A DNA stretch of 64,000 bases from Dolomedes plantarius (lineage: Eukaryota > Arthropoda > Arachnida > Araneae > Dolomedidae), in contig OU015499.1 of the NCBI GenBank assembly GCA_907164885.2, forward strand, positions 160,205,489 to 160,269,488. Direction: 5' to 3'. Under the pieces are notes generated by a model. That model saw only the letters and a list, made by a program, of their open reading frames with translations, was not told where the DNA came from and searched no databases. Made by a program: the position numbers and the translations under genes. This document shows, in pieces, positions 23,568-37,755 of this stretch (position 1 is its first letter; each line of letters begins with the position of its first letter).

Positions 23568-24953
23568 ATGCCAGAAAAAGAAATATCGTGCATTTCCAGT
23601 CTAAAAGAGCCTTCCAACGAAAGCCATTCATGCAAGCTAAACCTTACTAAAGCGGAAGAATTCTCTCCATGTAACACAAGTAGTCTAAATATAAAAAGTT
23701 GCAGTGCACAGATTCTTTCTCGCACCGAGGAAATTGTTAAATGTAATTTATGTGACAGATTTTCACAGTCGGCCTCCTTAAATGCGCATCATTCCAACCA
23801 CATTGCTGATAAAACTTCCTGTACCCACACAGGAGAGAACCTTTTCGCATGCACTGTATGTGAGAGAAGATTTGATGTACAGAGCGATTTAATAAGACAT
23901 CACCGGACCCACAGAGGAGAGAAACCTTTTGACTGCACTGTATGTGAGAAAAGATTTTCTCAGCAGGGTCATTTAAGAACACATCTCCGCACCCACACAG
24001 GAGAGAAACCTTTTGACTGCACTGTATGTGAGAAAAGATTTTCTCAGCAGGGTCATTTAAGAACACATCTCCGCACCCACACAGGAGAGAGGCCTTTCGC
24101 TTGTACTGTATGTGAGAAAACATTTTCTCTTCAGGGTCATTTAAAAATACATTTCCGCATCCATACACGAGAGAAACCTTTCGCCTGCACGGTATGTGGG
24201 AAAGGATTTTCTAAACAGGATCATTTAGAAAAACATCTCCGCATCCACACGGGAGAGAGACCTTTCGCCTGCACGGTATGTGAGAAAAGATTTTCTCAAC
24301 AGGGTCATTTAGAAACACATCTCCGCACCCACACAGGAGAGAGGCCTTTCGCCTGTACTGTATGTGAGAAAAGATATTCTCGGCAGGGTGAGTTAAAAAG
24401 ACATCTCCGCACCCACACAGGAGAAAAACCGTTCGACTGCACGGTGTGTGGGAAAAAATATTCTCGGCAGGGTGAGTTAAAAAGACATCTCCGCACCCAC
24501 ACAGGAGAAAAACCGTTCGCCTGCGCGGTGTGTGGGAAAAGATTTTCTAAACAGGATCATTTAGAAACACATCTCCGCATCCACACCGGAGAGAGACCTT
24601 TCGCCTGCACGGTATGTGAGAAAAGGTTTTTTCAACAGGTTCATTTAAAAACACATTTCCGCATCCACACAGGAGAGAAACCTTTCGCCTGTACGGTATG
24701 TGGGAAAATATTTTCTACACAGGGTTCTTTAAGAACACATCTCCGCACCCACACAGGAGATAAACCTTTCGCCTGCACGGTATGTGAGAAAAGGTTTTCT
24801 CAACAGGGTTCTTTAAGAACACATCTCCGTACCCACACAGGAGAGAAACCTTTCGCCTGCGCTGTATGCGAGAAAAGATTTTCTAGACAGGGTCATTTAA
24901 GAAAACATCTGCGCATCCACACAGGAGAGAAAGCTATTGCCTGTACTCTGTGA
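23568..24953 (+). CDS. C2H2 zinc-finger protein, last exon, 3'-truncated
   Basis: Probable nuclear DNA-binding protein of 461 residues. The start was set at MPEKEISC because its context (GTCGCCATGC) is good and an upstream ATG at 23385 lies before a likely splice acceptor. Residues 1-60 are low-complexity and Ser/Cys-rich with no KRAB, BTB or ZAD domain. A degenerate finger follows (CNLCDRF, spacing wrong), then 13 classical C-x2-C-x12-H-x3-H fingers joined by TGEKPF/TGERPF linkers. Units are 84 bp and some are nearly identical (two FSQQGHLRTHLRTH fingers in a row; two YSRQGELKRHLRTH), a sign of recent tandem duplication. The array ends abruptly in EKAIACTL: compared with the normal ACTGTATGTGAG, the sequence is ACTCTGTGAG, a net loss of two bases, producing TGA. 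Decayed fingers continue beyond. It could be a host gene or a recent pseudogene. Confidence 0.75.
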   Translation: MPEKEISCISSLKEPSNESHSCKLNLTKAEEFSPCNTSSLNIKSCSAQILSRTEEIVKCNLCDRFSQSASLNAHHSNHIADKTSCTHTGENLFACTVCERRFDVQSDLIRHHRTHRGEKPFDCTVCEKRFSQQGHLRTHLRTHTGEKPFDCTVCEKRFSQQGHLRTHLRTHTGERPFACTVCEKTFSLQGHLKIHFRIHTREKPFACTVCGKGFSKQDHLEKHLRIHTGERPFACTVCEKRFSQQGHLETHLRTHTGERPFACTVCEKRYSRQGELKRHLRTHTGEKPFDCTVCGKKYSRQGELKRHLRTHTGEKPFACAVCGKRFSKQDHLETHLRIHTGERPFACTVCEKRFFQQVHLKTHFRIHTGEKPFACTVCGKIFSTQGSLRTHLRTHTGDKPFACTVCEKRFSQQGSLRTHLRTHTGEKPFACAVCEKRFSRQGHLRKHLRIHTGEKAIACTL

Positions 24954-25260
24954 GAAAATATTTTTGGGAAGGGTTGTTTAAAAATACACATCTCCGCACC
25001 CACGTATGAGAGAAACCTTTCGCATGCAGTGTATGTGACAAAAGATTTTCTTTCCAGGGGAATATTAAAACGCATCTCCTTGTCCATCGAGGAAAGACTT
25101 TTGGAGTGCACTAAATGTAAGAAAAGGTTTTCTGAACTCGATCATGTAAAAAAGAATAATCGTACCCACACAGAAGAGAAATCTTTCGTCCCCACTGTGT
25201 GAGAGAAAATATTTCTTTTCAGTGGGCTTTAAAAACGCATCACCCCTCCCTTTCATGTAT
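24954..25260 (+). pseudogene. Decayed zinc fingers downstream of the stop
   Basis: Past the TGA, 84-bp units remain visible in changing frames: CATCTCCGCACCCAC at about 24991, TGTATGTGACAAAAGATTTT at 25029, a [16 protein letters not shown] stretch at about 25100, and CGTACCCACACAG at 25161. Roughly three to four more fingers once belonged to the array. Stops and indels now separate them. Confidence 0.75.
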
Positions 25261-25684
25261 CTAACCCACTTTCTACTATCGTATGAAGCATAATTTTTTG
25301 TCCCACCGTGGGGAAAATATCCTTCGAAATGAAATTCAAACTCAGGTTTGACAGTGTTTATTTAAATGTGATATCGCACGTAATTATATTTTGGAATTTA
25401 GTGTTTTATGACAGTACTCTTGTTTTGTAAATATTTTTAAATACTTCAATGCGCTATCAGTATCGACCCATGATCCTTGATGGGATACTTGTTCTACCCA
25501 AGTGATTGGAGTAAAAAACTTGTCATTGCTGTTTACACTGCCGCAACGGGTGTCTTGAAATGTTACTTATGCAATACTTCTGGTTTTTGTTTTTGCCTAA
25601 TATGAAAGTTAAATTTTTAAGATATAACTGCTTTTGTGTACATCTGCTGTGTTCTGTAAATGGGATATATATGTATAATATATA

Positions 25685-25690
25685 AATAAA
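25685..25690 (+). terminator. Candidate polyadenylation signal
   Basis: AATAAA within TATATAAATAAATATTTTAT, 0.73 kb after the zinc-finger stop and near the end of its AT-rich 3' region. A likely but unproven 3' end. Confidence 0.35.
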
Positions 25691-25977
25691 TATTTTATAG
25701 CTTCATATCGAGATTGAATTAATTTTCGTTTTTGGCTCTCTTTTAATTATTTTAAAGTAATTTAGCTTTTATTAGAAGGTTTTTTTCGTAATGTGTAGCC
25801 AAAATAGTATTTGACGCATGGATTAGCTAATTATGCTTCCATATTAGATATCGTCTCAATTTTTTATGTATGAAATGTATAATTTTAATTTGGAACTCAT
25901 CTCTTGACAAATGTTCATAAGTTACACCAAGTCTCGTCTCTTGAATAATGGACTCTACTGGATCTTGCAAGATAAGA

Positions 25978-26505
25978 GGGTCTTTTCAAAAGTAATGCAC
26001 AAGACGGTGTCATTTCTTCCAGTATGATACAATAAAAGAAATTTCACCATTTCCTGTTGAGGACAAGATGAATATTTAGGCATCTGTGAAAGTTTTATCA
26101 CGTGGTTTGTGTTGAAGTGACAATTTTTAAAAAGGATTTGCATGTCTCGGGTAATGTGAGTGTAGAAGATCAAAGATCACATATTAAGTCCACTGTGCTC
26201 GGTGGGTTCCTCACTGCTGGACATCTGAGCAAAAACAGAAATGCCTGGACTTTGCACTGTTGTTGAAACATTTGCAGTCAACTTTTTTCAACCTGAGAAG
26301 AGCTTACCTCAGCCGTTTCTCGAGTCATTAGAGGACTCAACAAGAAATGAATAAGTAGCATGCAGCAAGAAATGAATAATTTCCTACATGTTAGGACTCT
26401 GCTTTGAGAAGCAGGGGAGTATATAGAAGGACTGTCCAGAGAAATTGTCATAAATCAAGTAGGTATAAAAAAACTAATTTAGTGTGCATTACTTCTGAAA
26501 TGACA
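25978..26505. mobile_element. Mariner-type MITE, copy 2
   Basis: GGGTCTTTTCAAAAGTAATG begins at 25978; the right end inverts to GTCATTTCAGAAGTAATG. Collinear with 392-905. Confidence 0.6.
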
Positions 26506-26705
26506 CGCGTATTTAGACATGTTCATTTTTTGCTACACGAGGGCTAATTTGACCGGGACCTACAGCTTAACGCCGATTCCGAAAGGCTATGATTATCCCG
26601 ATTGTAATTTTTACATTTTATTTTATTTTCACACTTTGAAGCAATATGGTACTTCGCTAAGTATTTGAAACATCTGCCTGCTTTGTTTAATGAATTCTTT
26701 TTTTT

Positions 26706-26990
26706 TCATCTACGCTCATCGAACACTGGTCGGGCGTAAGGTTCACTTTCTGAATTCTTTCTACGGTTAAACTCTAGAACTAAACCATTTGGTATTGCTT
26801 TAAGTAGAAGGGGACGGAATAAACAGCCATATGAGTCTGCGGTAACCGTAAGACTGTCTAAAGTTCTGATTTGAATTTCTAAATTATCATACACATTTCT
26901 TAAAGGTTTTATATCATCCGATTTTTTAACGGGTTCTATATCTAATAGATTATTCATATGGGCGGATATCAAATTTTTCTTTTTCCCAAA
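26706..26990 (-). pseudogene. BEL/Pao-type retroelement relic (DUF1759-like), copy 2
   Basis: An open minus-strand frame of 88 residues with LRNVYDNLEIQIRTLDSLTV, ADSYGCLFRPLLLKAIPNGL and VLEFNRRK. This pattern (helix, '..S.GSLL.PILL..LP..L.L.F') is that of DUF1759 in BEL/Pao polyproteins. No neighbouring protease, RT or LTR. Part of the duplicated block, so it predates the duplication. Confidence 0.55.
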
Positions 26991-27043
26991 TCAGACCGTA
27001 AGAATATTTTACCTCTTTAATATAATTTTCAACTATAAAGTTC

Positions 27044-29325
27044 CAGTAACGGATTGAGGGGGGTGAACTGCCCCGGGGGGCGCAAAATGGGATTGAAAAT
27101 TTTATCCTTTTTTATAATTTCATAGTGTCATAAAAATATAAATAAAACATAAAATTTAGATATCCCGAGATCACTCTCGTTTTATACCGGTGGGGTTTTA
27201 TTAAACTATTAATTACAGAAAGCAAACTCAAATCCTTGCTTTACGTAAGAGTAAAACAAGCGTATTTCAATAACAGAAGAGTGCTAATTGCGTTGATGTG
27301 ATTTGCGGAGAATGTTTCATTGCCGAAAAACAAGCAGGTAGCTAAGGGAGGGGAGGGTGGCCCGTGACTCATAGAGATAAGGAGAGGCAGGAAAAGATAG
27401 TGCCAGTTGCAGACTTGTCGTTGTCACCTGTCGGTGCGTCCGCTTGTAAATTGTAATTTTTAGTGAATTGTGGAAGTGGTACGGTTTCATTGAAATGATG
27501 TTCGAAAGAAGATACTGAATGATACCATATACCACACAAAGTACTACGCAGTATTTGATTGCACACCTGATAAATCACACACAGAACAATTGAGCCGACA
27601 AATCCGATGTGTTACCAAGTATGATAATGGCCAATTTGATATCAGAGAAAGCTTAATTGATTTTATAGCAGCTTGAAAATCTGGGGAGTACTTGGAAGAT
27701 ACAATGTTTCATAAGTTGGATGAAGATGGGTTAGAAATAGGAAATTGTTGAACCCAAACGTATGATGGGTCGAACATCTGTGGTGCTTATAGAGGAGCTC
27801 CAAGGTAGGTTCTTGGATATCAACCCATTAGAAACTTTTGTCCCATGCACAGCCCACTCCTTGAATTTGGTGTGACTACATACAGCATTAACATCTCCTG
27901 AAACAGTGAACGTATATGAAATAATCCTGAGATTATACACCTATTTTGATTCATCAACACAACGGGGGGAAGTCATGAAAGAAAAACAGAAAAACGAATT
28001 TAAAAGGAACCAGTGATATTCGATGGTCCGAAGCAGTACATGCTCTTGTAAAAGACTTTCAGGAAGTATTCGGCGCTCTCACTGAGTTGAACGAAGAAGA
28101 ACACTATACACCAGATACAAAATCTGATGCCTCCAGTCTCATTCGTACTTTGAAAGATTTCCGAATTATTTCGTATTTGGTTGCTTTTGCAAATAACTTA
28201 AGAAATTAACAGAGTTAACAGGGAAATACAGAAACATAACGTAAAGTTGTCAAAAACAATACAAATGTTGGAAGGACTCACCAAAACCATTGAAAGGCTG
28301 AGAAATGAAATAAATGAATGGATAAAGACTGCTAAAGAAATAGCGCAAAAAATTGAAGTGGAGCCAACTATGGAAACTCTCAGAATCCGAAAAAGGAAAA
28401 TGATGGCGCAAGATGAAGGAAGAAGTTTCTCTGTAGAAGAAAGTTTTTCCCATAGTATGAAGGAAGAAATCGATGTGATACTGATCCAGTTGAAAGATAG
28501 AATGCAGAGTATAAGTGCACTCAACAATATTTCTTTTTCTAAATTGTAAAAATTTGAAAATCTTGGATGGCAAGCAGTTGAAAACTCGTGCTGCAAACTT
28601 AGGTAGTAAATATCTTGAAGATATAAGTGAAGATGAGTTCCCTACTGAAATCCTAGTTCTTCGTGACCGGTTACAGAATTCAACAGTTAAATTTGAAGAA
28701 ATGAATCATCTTGATCTTCTAAACATTATCCAAGAAAGAGATTTGACTGATGCTTTCCCAAATGTGTGCATAGCCTTGAGAGTTTACTTTACTCTCCCAT
28801 CTACATCAGCAAGCTGGGAGAGGAGTTTTTGCAAACTGAAGATAATAAAAAACTGTCACAGATCGACAATGACTCGAGACAGATTGAAAAATCTCGCAAT
28901 ACTGTCTATAGAAGTGGTACTGTCCAAGTGGCTAATCCAATAAATTATGAAGAAGCGATCAAGTCATTTTCTGAAAGAAAATCAAGGAAAATAATTTTGT
29001 AAAAATATCTGCACACTGCACATTTTCTAAAGCATAATGAAAGGTATCTGCGAAGGCCATCATCGCTTGGGCAAGAGGGTAGTAGTGGGTTTTATTTTTA
29101 GTCAGTATGAAAAAAAAATGCATATACTTCTATGTTATAGTATTGTTAAGTTAAAAATATGTTTGTTTTTATTTCAATAAATTAAGTTTGGCACACCATC
29201 AAAAAGACTATTACTTTTATCCTGTTATTTATTATTGCATTGAATAATGAAAATCAGCTACAGTGTGTGGGGGGGGGGGGCATGGAGCTGACTTGCCCCC
29301 GCTGAGCAATTTCCTAGATCCTGTA
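27044..29325 (+). mobile_element. hAT element, ZMYM1-like, copy 2 (inactive)
   Basis: The left end CAGTAACGGATTGAGG at 27044 matches copy A. The right end survives only as TTGCCCCCGCTGAGCAATTT and TAGATCCTGTATTAT near 29325. A G-run at 29268-29279 adjoins it. The coding relic is listed next. Confidence 0.6.
27480..28943 (+). pseudogene. ZMYM1-like/DUF4371 hAT transposase, broken, copy 2
   Basis: Broken by stops and frameshifts but collinear with the copy at 1883-3377. 28247-28549 is an open 100-residue coiled-coil-like stretch (LRNEINEWIKTAKEIAQKIE). 28515-28943 ends with the dimerisation region (FPNVCIALRVYFTLPSTSAS, WERSFCKLKI, RSTMTRDRLKNLAILSIE). Both copies share several stops, for example after IDFIAA, so the element was already dead before the block was duplicated. 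Confidence 0.75.
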
Positions 29326-29588
29326 TTATCCCCAGTAGCACACCCAGGATTTAATCTTGAAGGGGGCCGAGTTGAACGCATAAAAATATTTATAATGCAA
29401 ATTCAATATTCACGATACAATTTCTATTTCTTTGGAGGGGGCTAGGGCCCCTTCCAAAGAAACCCTAACTGATTAGCCCTAACAGAGGTGCGAGCTTAGG
29501 GGCGAAACCCCTAGTTAAAAAAAATAGCACATAACGGATAGGGATATATCCTTTTTGAAAACACTAATCAACACTCTAGCAGTACCTT

Positions 29589-29847
29589 CCGTTTATAACT
29601 CGAAACAGTGATAATTACTGCCATTTCATGTGTTACGGAATCCATTTTGGATCGCACATGGGCCGAAATCGATCACCGACTGGATGTTCTCCGTGCCACA
29701 AAATCAGCACATACTGAAATTTATCGACTATACTAAAAAAACTCTAGTATATAAGGTAACACGTATGTGAATTTCTAGTTCCTACCATGAGTACTTTTTT
29801 TATATAATTTTTTTAAAATATGGCAGAGTTTTTTGAGACACCCTGTA
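29589..29847. other. No feature seen
   Basis: Unassigned sequence to the right of copy B; contains TTTTTTGAGACACCCTGT near 29829, which resembles a fragment of a mariner-type end. Confidence 0.4.
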
Positions 29848-29848
29848 A

Positions 29849-29917
<69 letters not shown>
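29848..29917. repeat. (TA)n microsatellite
   Basis: About 70 bases of pure TA next to a TA-inserting element. Confidence 0.95.
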
Positions 29918-29918
<1 letters not shown>

Positions 29919-29926
29919 TAGATGTA

Positions 29927-30469
29927 CAGGGTGTCTATAAAAGAACTTCGGGGTTTTAAAAATTCATATCTCACTAACTATAAAAGATAGCAAAATTTAG
30001 TCGATTTCTCTGAAAAGAGTAGCTCAAAAAGTTTTACTCATACCAATTGGGAATGTTTGTATCAACTGTTGGCGGCGCTGCAGGGCGTTGACCTTGAAAT
30101 GACGTCGCGAAATTTGAAATGATGGCGACTCCGCAACAAAAGGCTCAATGTGTTATTTGGCTCATAGAAACGAAGTCTGTAGTTACCGTACAAAGAAACT
30201 TTCGACGTAACTATGGTGTTAACCCGCCTTCTGACAAAACCATTCGTCAATGGTTCAGTGCATTTAAGGAAACAGGAAGTGTTTTGAAGCAAAAGTCGCC
30301 GTTTAGACGTCTGCCGTGCCACTAACGGGGCTCATATAGAACTTTACTAAGTGTTAAAAAAAACTTGAAAATGTAAGCTTTTCAGTCATGTATAAAACAT
30401 GTATGTATGTTTTTTATTTCATTAAAATATTTTGCCTCAAAACCCCGGAGTTCTTTTATAGACACCCTG
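29927..30469 (+). mobile_element. Mariner-like element, internally deleted
   Basis: CAGGGTGTCTATAAAAGAAC at 29927 is inverted at the right end (GTTCTTTTATAGACACCCTG to 30469), with TA on both sides. At 543 bp it is far shorter than a full mariner-type element. It retains only the N-terminal helix-turn-helix frame described below. Confidence 0.85.
30119..30325 (+). pseudogene. Transposase N-terminal helix-turn-helix domain (DUF4817-like)
   Basis: A 68-residue frame: MMATPQQKAQCVIWLIETKS, then VVTVQRNFRRNYGVNPPSDK and TIRQWFSAFKETGSVLKQKS. This is the DUF4817-like helix-turn-helix of arthropod mariner-type transposases. The frame stops at PCH just after the domain and the DDE part is deleted, so only DNA binding could remain. 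The intact domain in a deleted element with good ends resembles elements mobilised in trans. Confidence 0.7.
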
Positions 30470-30607
30470 TATTACCCGGCTTCGTTCGAGATTCAGTTTC
30501 TGTTATTATTTTTTTCAATGATTAGCCTCATGTTATGATGTTCTACAGTTTTCGCTAAAATTCTTTTGCTGTAGCAAATAGCATTAGTTTGTTGTCGGTG
30601 CTGTCGT

Positions 30608-30718
<111 letters not shown>

Positions 30719-31594
30719 CAAGAATTAATTAAGGGAAAGAATAATTAAGTTAAAATTACAGGGTGCTTAAAAATAGCGAAATGTAATATGAAAATCATTG
30801 GTAAAACGCGTCGAGAAAAAAGGGTTTTTCCCCGTTTCGTTAGTTGACTTTCGATTCGCGATATTGAAGTTCCATGGAGGGAATTTATTTTTAGATAAAG
30901 GTACAGGGTTTGTCGGGAAACAAATGCTTCTAGAATTTTCCAGGTGGTGCCCTGCGCATGTGCCATAAAGGTAGACGTGTTCATGAAGACCTAGAATTAC
31001 GCAGAACGCGGGATTAAATCGTTGATGGTGGACGTGCGTTAGCCGGGTCCACGAATTTGGAAATGGCGAGCGCTGAAACGTGCAGATTTGGAGAAGTGGT
31101 TTACGTGAAGTTGAACTGAATAAAATCTAATTAAATTGGACGATGCTGAGTACTTATTTTGAGTGTGTACCTTCCCTCTGTGCCATGGACTGTTAAACGA
31201 GAAGACTGCAATTGATATTTTATAGCAGGCAAAGCCAACGCCTGTCATATATATATATATTTAAATGAGTTTTTTTTCACTTTTTTGGTATATTCCGGTG
31301 ATTTTTGGAAATAGTGTAAAACTCTTAGTTCAGGACACAGATTAGTGTCACAGTAGCATAGAGTGTATAGACAATTAAAAATGATATTGAGTCGACAGGA
31401 GTGTAGGGTCTCTGGCGACAGCACCTCCATTGTACTCAAAATGGATAAAAAAAATTCCCCCTATTTTAAAATGTTATGACATGTTTACCCAAATGATATC
31501 TGTTTTCACGATTTGATATCCCATTTGAACTAAAAATAGATGTATTGAATTAGTACTGTATAGTTTTGAAACAAAGTGCTCCGAACACTGTTCC
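30719..31594. other. No gene seen
   Basis: Contains ACAGGGTGCTTAAAAATAGC at about 30759, which looks like one end of another mariner-type element (CAGGGTG...), and a shorter internal ACAGGGTTTGTCGGG at about 30903, but no matching inverted end. Short open frames have no motif. Confidence 0.4.
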
Positions 31595-31702
31595 CCTACC
31601 CGGCCTAGACACGAAGGTATTGAACGGCGCTTGTCGGGATTCGATCCGAGCACCCTCAGCACCGAAAGGCCGGTGCGCTGCCGATTGGCTACCTCTGGCC
31701 TC
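31595..31702 (-). mobile_element. tRNA-derived SINE head
   Basis: Minus strand reads GAGGTAGCCAATCGGCAGCG (A box TAGCCAATCGG) and later CTCGGATCGAATCCCGACAA (B box). Same layout as the SINE heads at 10600-10700 and 46261-46325. The body downstream is not clearly preserved. Confidence 0.7.
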
Positions 31703-32050
31703 TTGGTGGATATGTATCAAGTTTATACATATACTCTCCCCTGCATGTGAACAAGACACTGTTCTGGAACGGCCCTTTTCTGTGCTGGTGACTTTGTCCG
31801 AAGGGATGTCTTGTCCAATCAACATGGACTACGTTTTTATTTACGACACCATGTTATTTTCAGAGAAAAGGCCTGTACGTGAAGTCTTTGTACCTCTGCA
31901 AAAGAAGTCGGGACCGCGGGGGTCTTTACTTTAGCATGAGCAAACGGGGCATTTTATCAGGCCCCCTACAGTTTGCATTAAAAAAATATATGTTACCCCC
32001 AACAATGCGTGTTCCTTCCATAATCCGCCAACGCGCCCTTGTCGTTTTCA
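31703..32050. other. No feature seen
   Basis: Short frames only, none with a recognisable domain. Confidence 0.4.
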
Positions 32051-32165
32051 AAACATCGATATTTTGATAAAAACATCGATGTTTTAAACATCGATTTATT
32101 GAAGCCGATGTTTTTTTAACATCGATGTTTTGTGCTCGATGTTTCACGTTGTCTCGATGTTTTTC
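32050..32165. repeat. Cluster of ATCGAT-containing motifs, left
   Basis: At least six copies of ACATCGAT/TCGATGTTTT-type motifs in about 110 bases, in both orientations. A mirror cluster lies at 32765-32885, on the other side of the BED-finger frame. Short subterminal repeats of this kind are typical transposase binding sites in hAT elements. Confidence 0.65.
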
Positions 32166-32458
32166 TTTTTAATGAAAAAGTACCGTAATAAAAAAAAAAT
32201 TTACCACGCAGCATAATTTTCACACTCAGTAAATTTAAGTCTGAGTTCTGAAAAGGGCGAATACAAAAGGGGGAACGATTCCTTAGCAAACAGACAAATG
32301 GCAATCGACAACCAATGAACCCATCAGAGCGCTTGGAATGTTCCCGACACTCCAGAACATTCCATGGGGTTTTATTTTACAAATAGTATATACACGAGAG
32401 CGGCCATTTAAGTTTTTGTTCTGGTTTTATATAAGTTGACGTTAATATTATTAGTAAA

Positions 32459-32689
32459 ATGCCTCCCAAAAGTACCGTTTGGAAATATTTTTGCAAAACC
32501 TCAGACAAATTGGCGAAATGCAATATTTGCCTCAAGTCCCTCAAAACTTCTGACAATACCACGGATTTATCTGGACATTTGAAGGCAAAACATGGCGATA
32601 TTTACAACGAGAATTTTGAAGTCATCTATGTAGCCCAAGGCAAAAGCAACCAAGTTTTTGTCATTTGTGTCAGCCCAATCAGAGGGTAA
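32459..32689 (+). pseudogene. BED-type zinc finger of a hAT transposase, remnant
   Basis: The frame begins MPPKSTVWKYFCKTSDKLAK and continues CNICLKSLKTSDNTTDLSGH and LKAKHG. That gives the C-x2-C...H-x4-H pattern of a BED finger, with the aromatic residues expected near the N-terminus. It ends after 76 residues, with no catalytic domain. A TTATATAAG TATA-like stretch lies upstream at about 32427. Motif clusters on both sides suggest an internally deleted hAT element that kept its DNA-binding domain. Confidence 0.7.
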
Positions 32690-32764
32690 AATTAAATCAT
32701 CCCCCCCCCACGACTAAACGAAGTAACATTAATGCTAGAGATTACTAAACCAGTTTTAAAACGG

Positions 32765-32885
32765 ATGTTCTAAAACATCGATGTTTAAAATCATCGATGG
32801 TCTTTGGGCGATGTTTTATTAGCATCGATGTTTTAATATTGAATATCGATGTTTCAAAACATCAATATTTTGTTATTGATGTCCC
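32765..32885. repeat. Cluster of ATCGAT-containing motifs, right
   Basis: Six or more motifs (AACATCGATGTTT, ATCATCGATGG, AGCATCGATGTTTT, AATATCGATGTTTC) within 120 bases, inverted relative to the left cluster as expected for element termini. Confidence 0.65.
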
Positions 32886-33404
32886 AATTTCAATTAGAAA
32901 CCGTCGCACAGCCTCGTGTTTGGGCAACCATTTTCTGAAGACAGCCCCCGGGGCGTTGCGTTACGATACTACGTTGGCTCCGAGATGGTTTGACACGACC
33001 TGTGATGGGTTTGATGCGTCACGTGCTCAATGAATGGAGCTCCGTGATTGGTTAGCATTCTTAATGCTGCCGTTCCGGACTCGGTGGGAATGGCCGTTAT
33101 TCCTCACTGGCACTGTTTCAAAAATGAATCGTGTTGTCGTTTATCAGCATGAGAATGCCCAGTCGTACTCGGTGGGTTTCTTCCAAGGCAATGGCGCAAC
33201 GAGAGTGCCTGTTAGGATATTTTGGAGTCAAATCTCTCGAAACTGCAACACACACCCCAAATTTATGGAAAAATATTTGCAGTTAAACATTTACAGTTTT
33301 GTTATCTGCACTAGTTTCGGTATGTTGTTGCTGCTAACGCCCCCTGGCCGAGAGTTCCAGACTTTGTCCCTATGGGCTTTGCGGGCTGAGGAGTACCGCT
33401 CCGG
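32886..33404. other. No gene recognised
   Basis: A GC-richer stretch with a 124-residue open frame (33034-33408, plus). The frame has no motif and no support from context, so it is not called. Confidence 0.4.
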
Positions 33405-33512
33405 CTAGGTGCCACCACCATTTTGACCGAGGACCCCAAAGGGCGACATCTGGGGGAATCGTACCTTCTCCCACTCTCTGACCTCATAGAAGGAATATTG
33501 GTCTAAGGATTT
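33405..33512 (-). mobile_element. SINE body fragment
   Basis: Matches the body of the SINE at 10470-10575 (TTTTGACCGAG, CATCTGGGGGA, ACCTTCTCCCAC, TGACCTCATAGAA, in the same order) without the tRNA-like head. Confidence 0.65.
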
Positions 33513-33515
33513 AAC

Positions 33516-33603
33516 CTTTTGCTTACGGGGCCCATTTTTCCGATTCCCAATTTAGAAAAGGAAATTTCATACCCTCTTTTTTAAGAACAGCCATTAAGGG
33601 GGT
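33516..33603 (+). repeat. Dispersed repeat with piggyBac-like terminus, copy 1
   Basis: TTAACCTTTTGCTTACGGGG followed by CCCATTTTTCCGATTCCC recurs at 47813. TTAA followed by CC-type sequence is the pattern of a piggyBac terminus, and both copies end in a TTATATATA tract, so they may be ends of a small non-autonomous piggyBac-type element. Confidence 0.45.
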
Positions 33604-37283
<3,680 letters not shown>

Positions 37284-37284
37284 T

Positions 37285-37287
<3 letters not shown>

Positions 37288-37323
<36 letters not shown>
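37288..37323. repeat. (TA)n microsatellite
   Basis: 36 bases of TA directly after the TTAA at the piggyBac right end. Confidence 0.9.
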
Positions 37324-37327
<4 letters not shown>

Positions 37328-37755
37328 CTAGATTTCTAGAAATAGAAGTAACCTTCCGGAGTGTGTGTCTGGGGGGGTATTCCAAAGTATTAGTAAAGAG
37401 ATGTACCGGCACGTTCCGCCTCAAATCTAGCCCTGTTTATATATATTTCTATGTTCCAAAATGTTCCAAAATGTTCTTTCAAAATGTTTTCTATTCCAAA
37501 ATGTTCTTTCGTTATAACCGTGAGTTCCTTATATACAGGGTTCGCTATAACGGGGTTCGACTATACCTGAATTTTTTTTTAATTACATAATTCAGCATGA
37601 TATAAATTGACTTTACATCGCCAAGTCCTGTTTCATAATTCCCTTTTCATTTTCTCGTTCCAAAAAATTATATATGCGGTATTTGCGGCATTCCGAGTTT
37701 TTGTCCAAAGCTTTTTCTTAGTTCGCTGCGTTCTTCTTTCTTTCTTTGTCCAAGT
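37324..37755. other. No gene seen
   Basis: Contains an imperfect tandem of AAATGTTC/TTCCAAAATG words (about 37451-37510). It also has GGGTTCGCTATAACGGGGTTCG (about 37540), which resembles part of a pogo-like MITE end. Confidence 0.4.

Larger units (their letters stand above)
25833..29588 (+). repeat. Dispersed 4-kb block, copy B
   Basis: Partner of 234-4205, same orientation, 25.6 kb away. It starts at AATTATGCTTCCATATTAGA and runs to about AATCAACACTCTAGC at 29580. It lacks the Tc1 end that flanks copy A on the left. Copy B keeps about 250 bases (28910-29170) lost from A and lacks A's 3756-4170 stretch. Confidence 0.85.

Noticed and set aside
31566..31934. 122-codon plus-strand frame
   Set aside because: Its first third is the antisense of a SINE head and the rest has no motif; several other frames overlap it.
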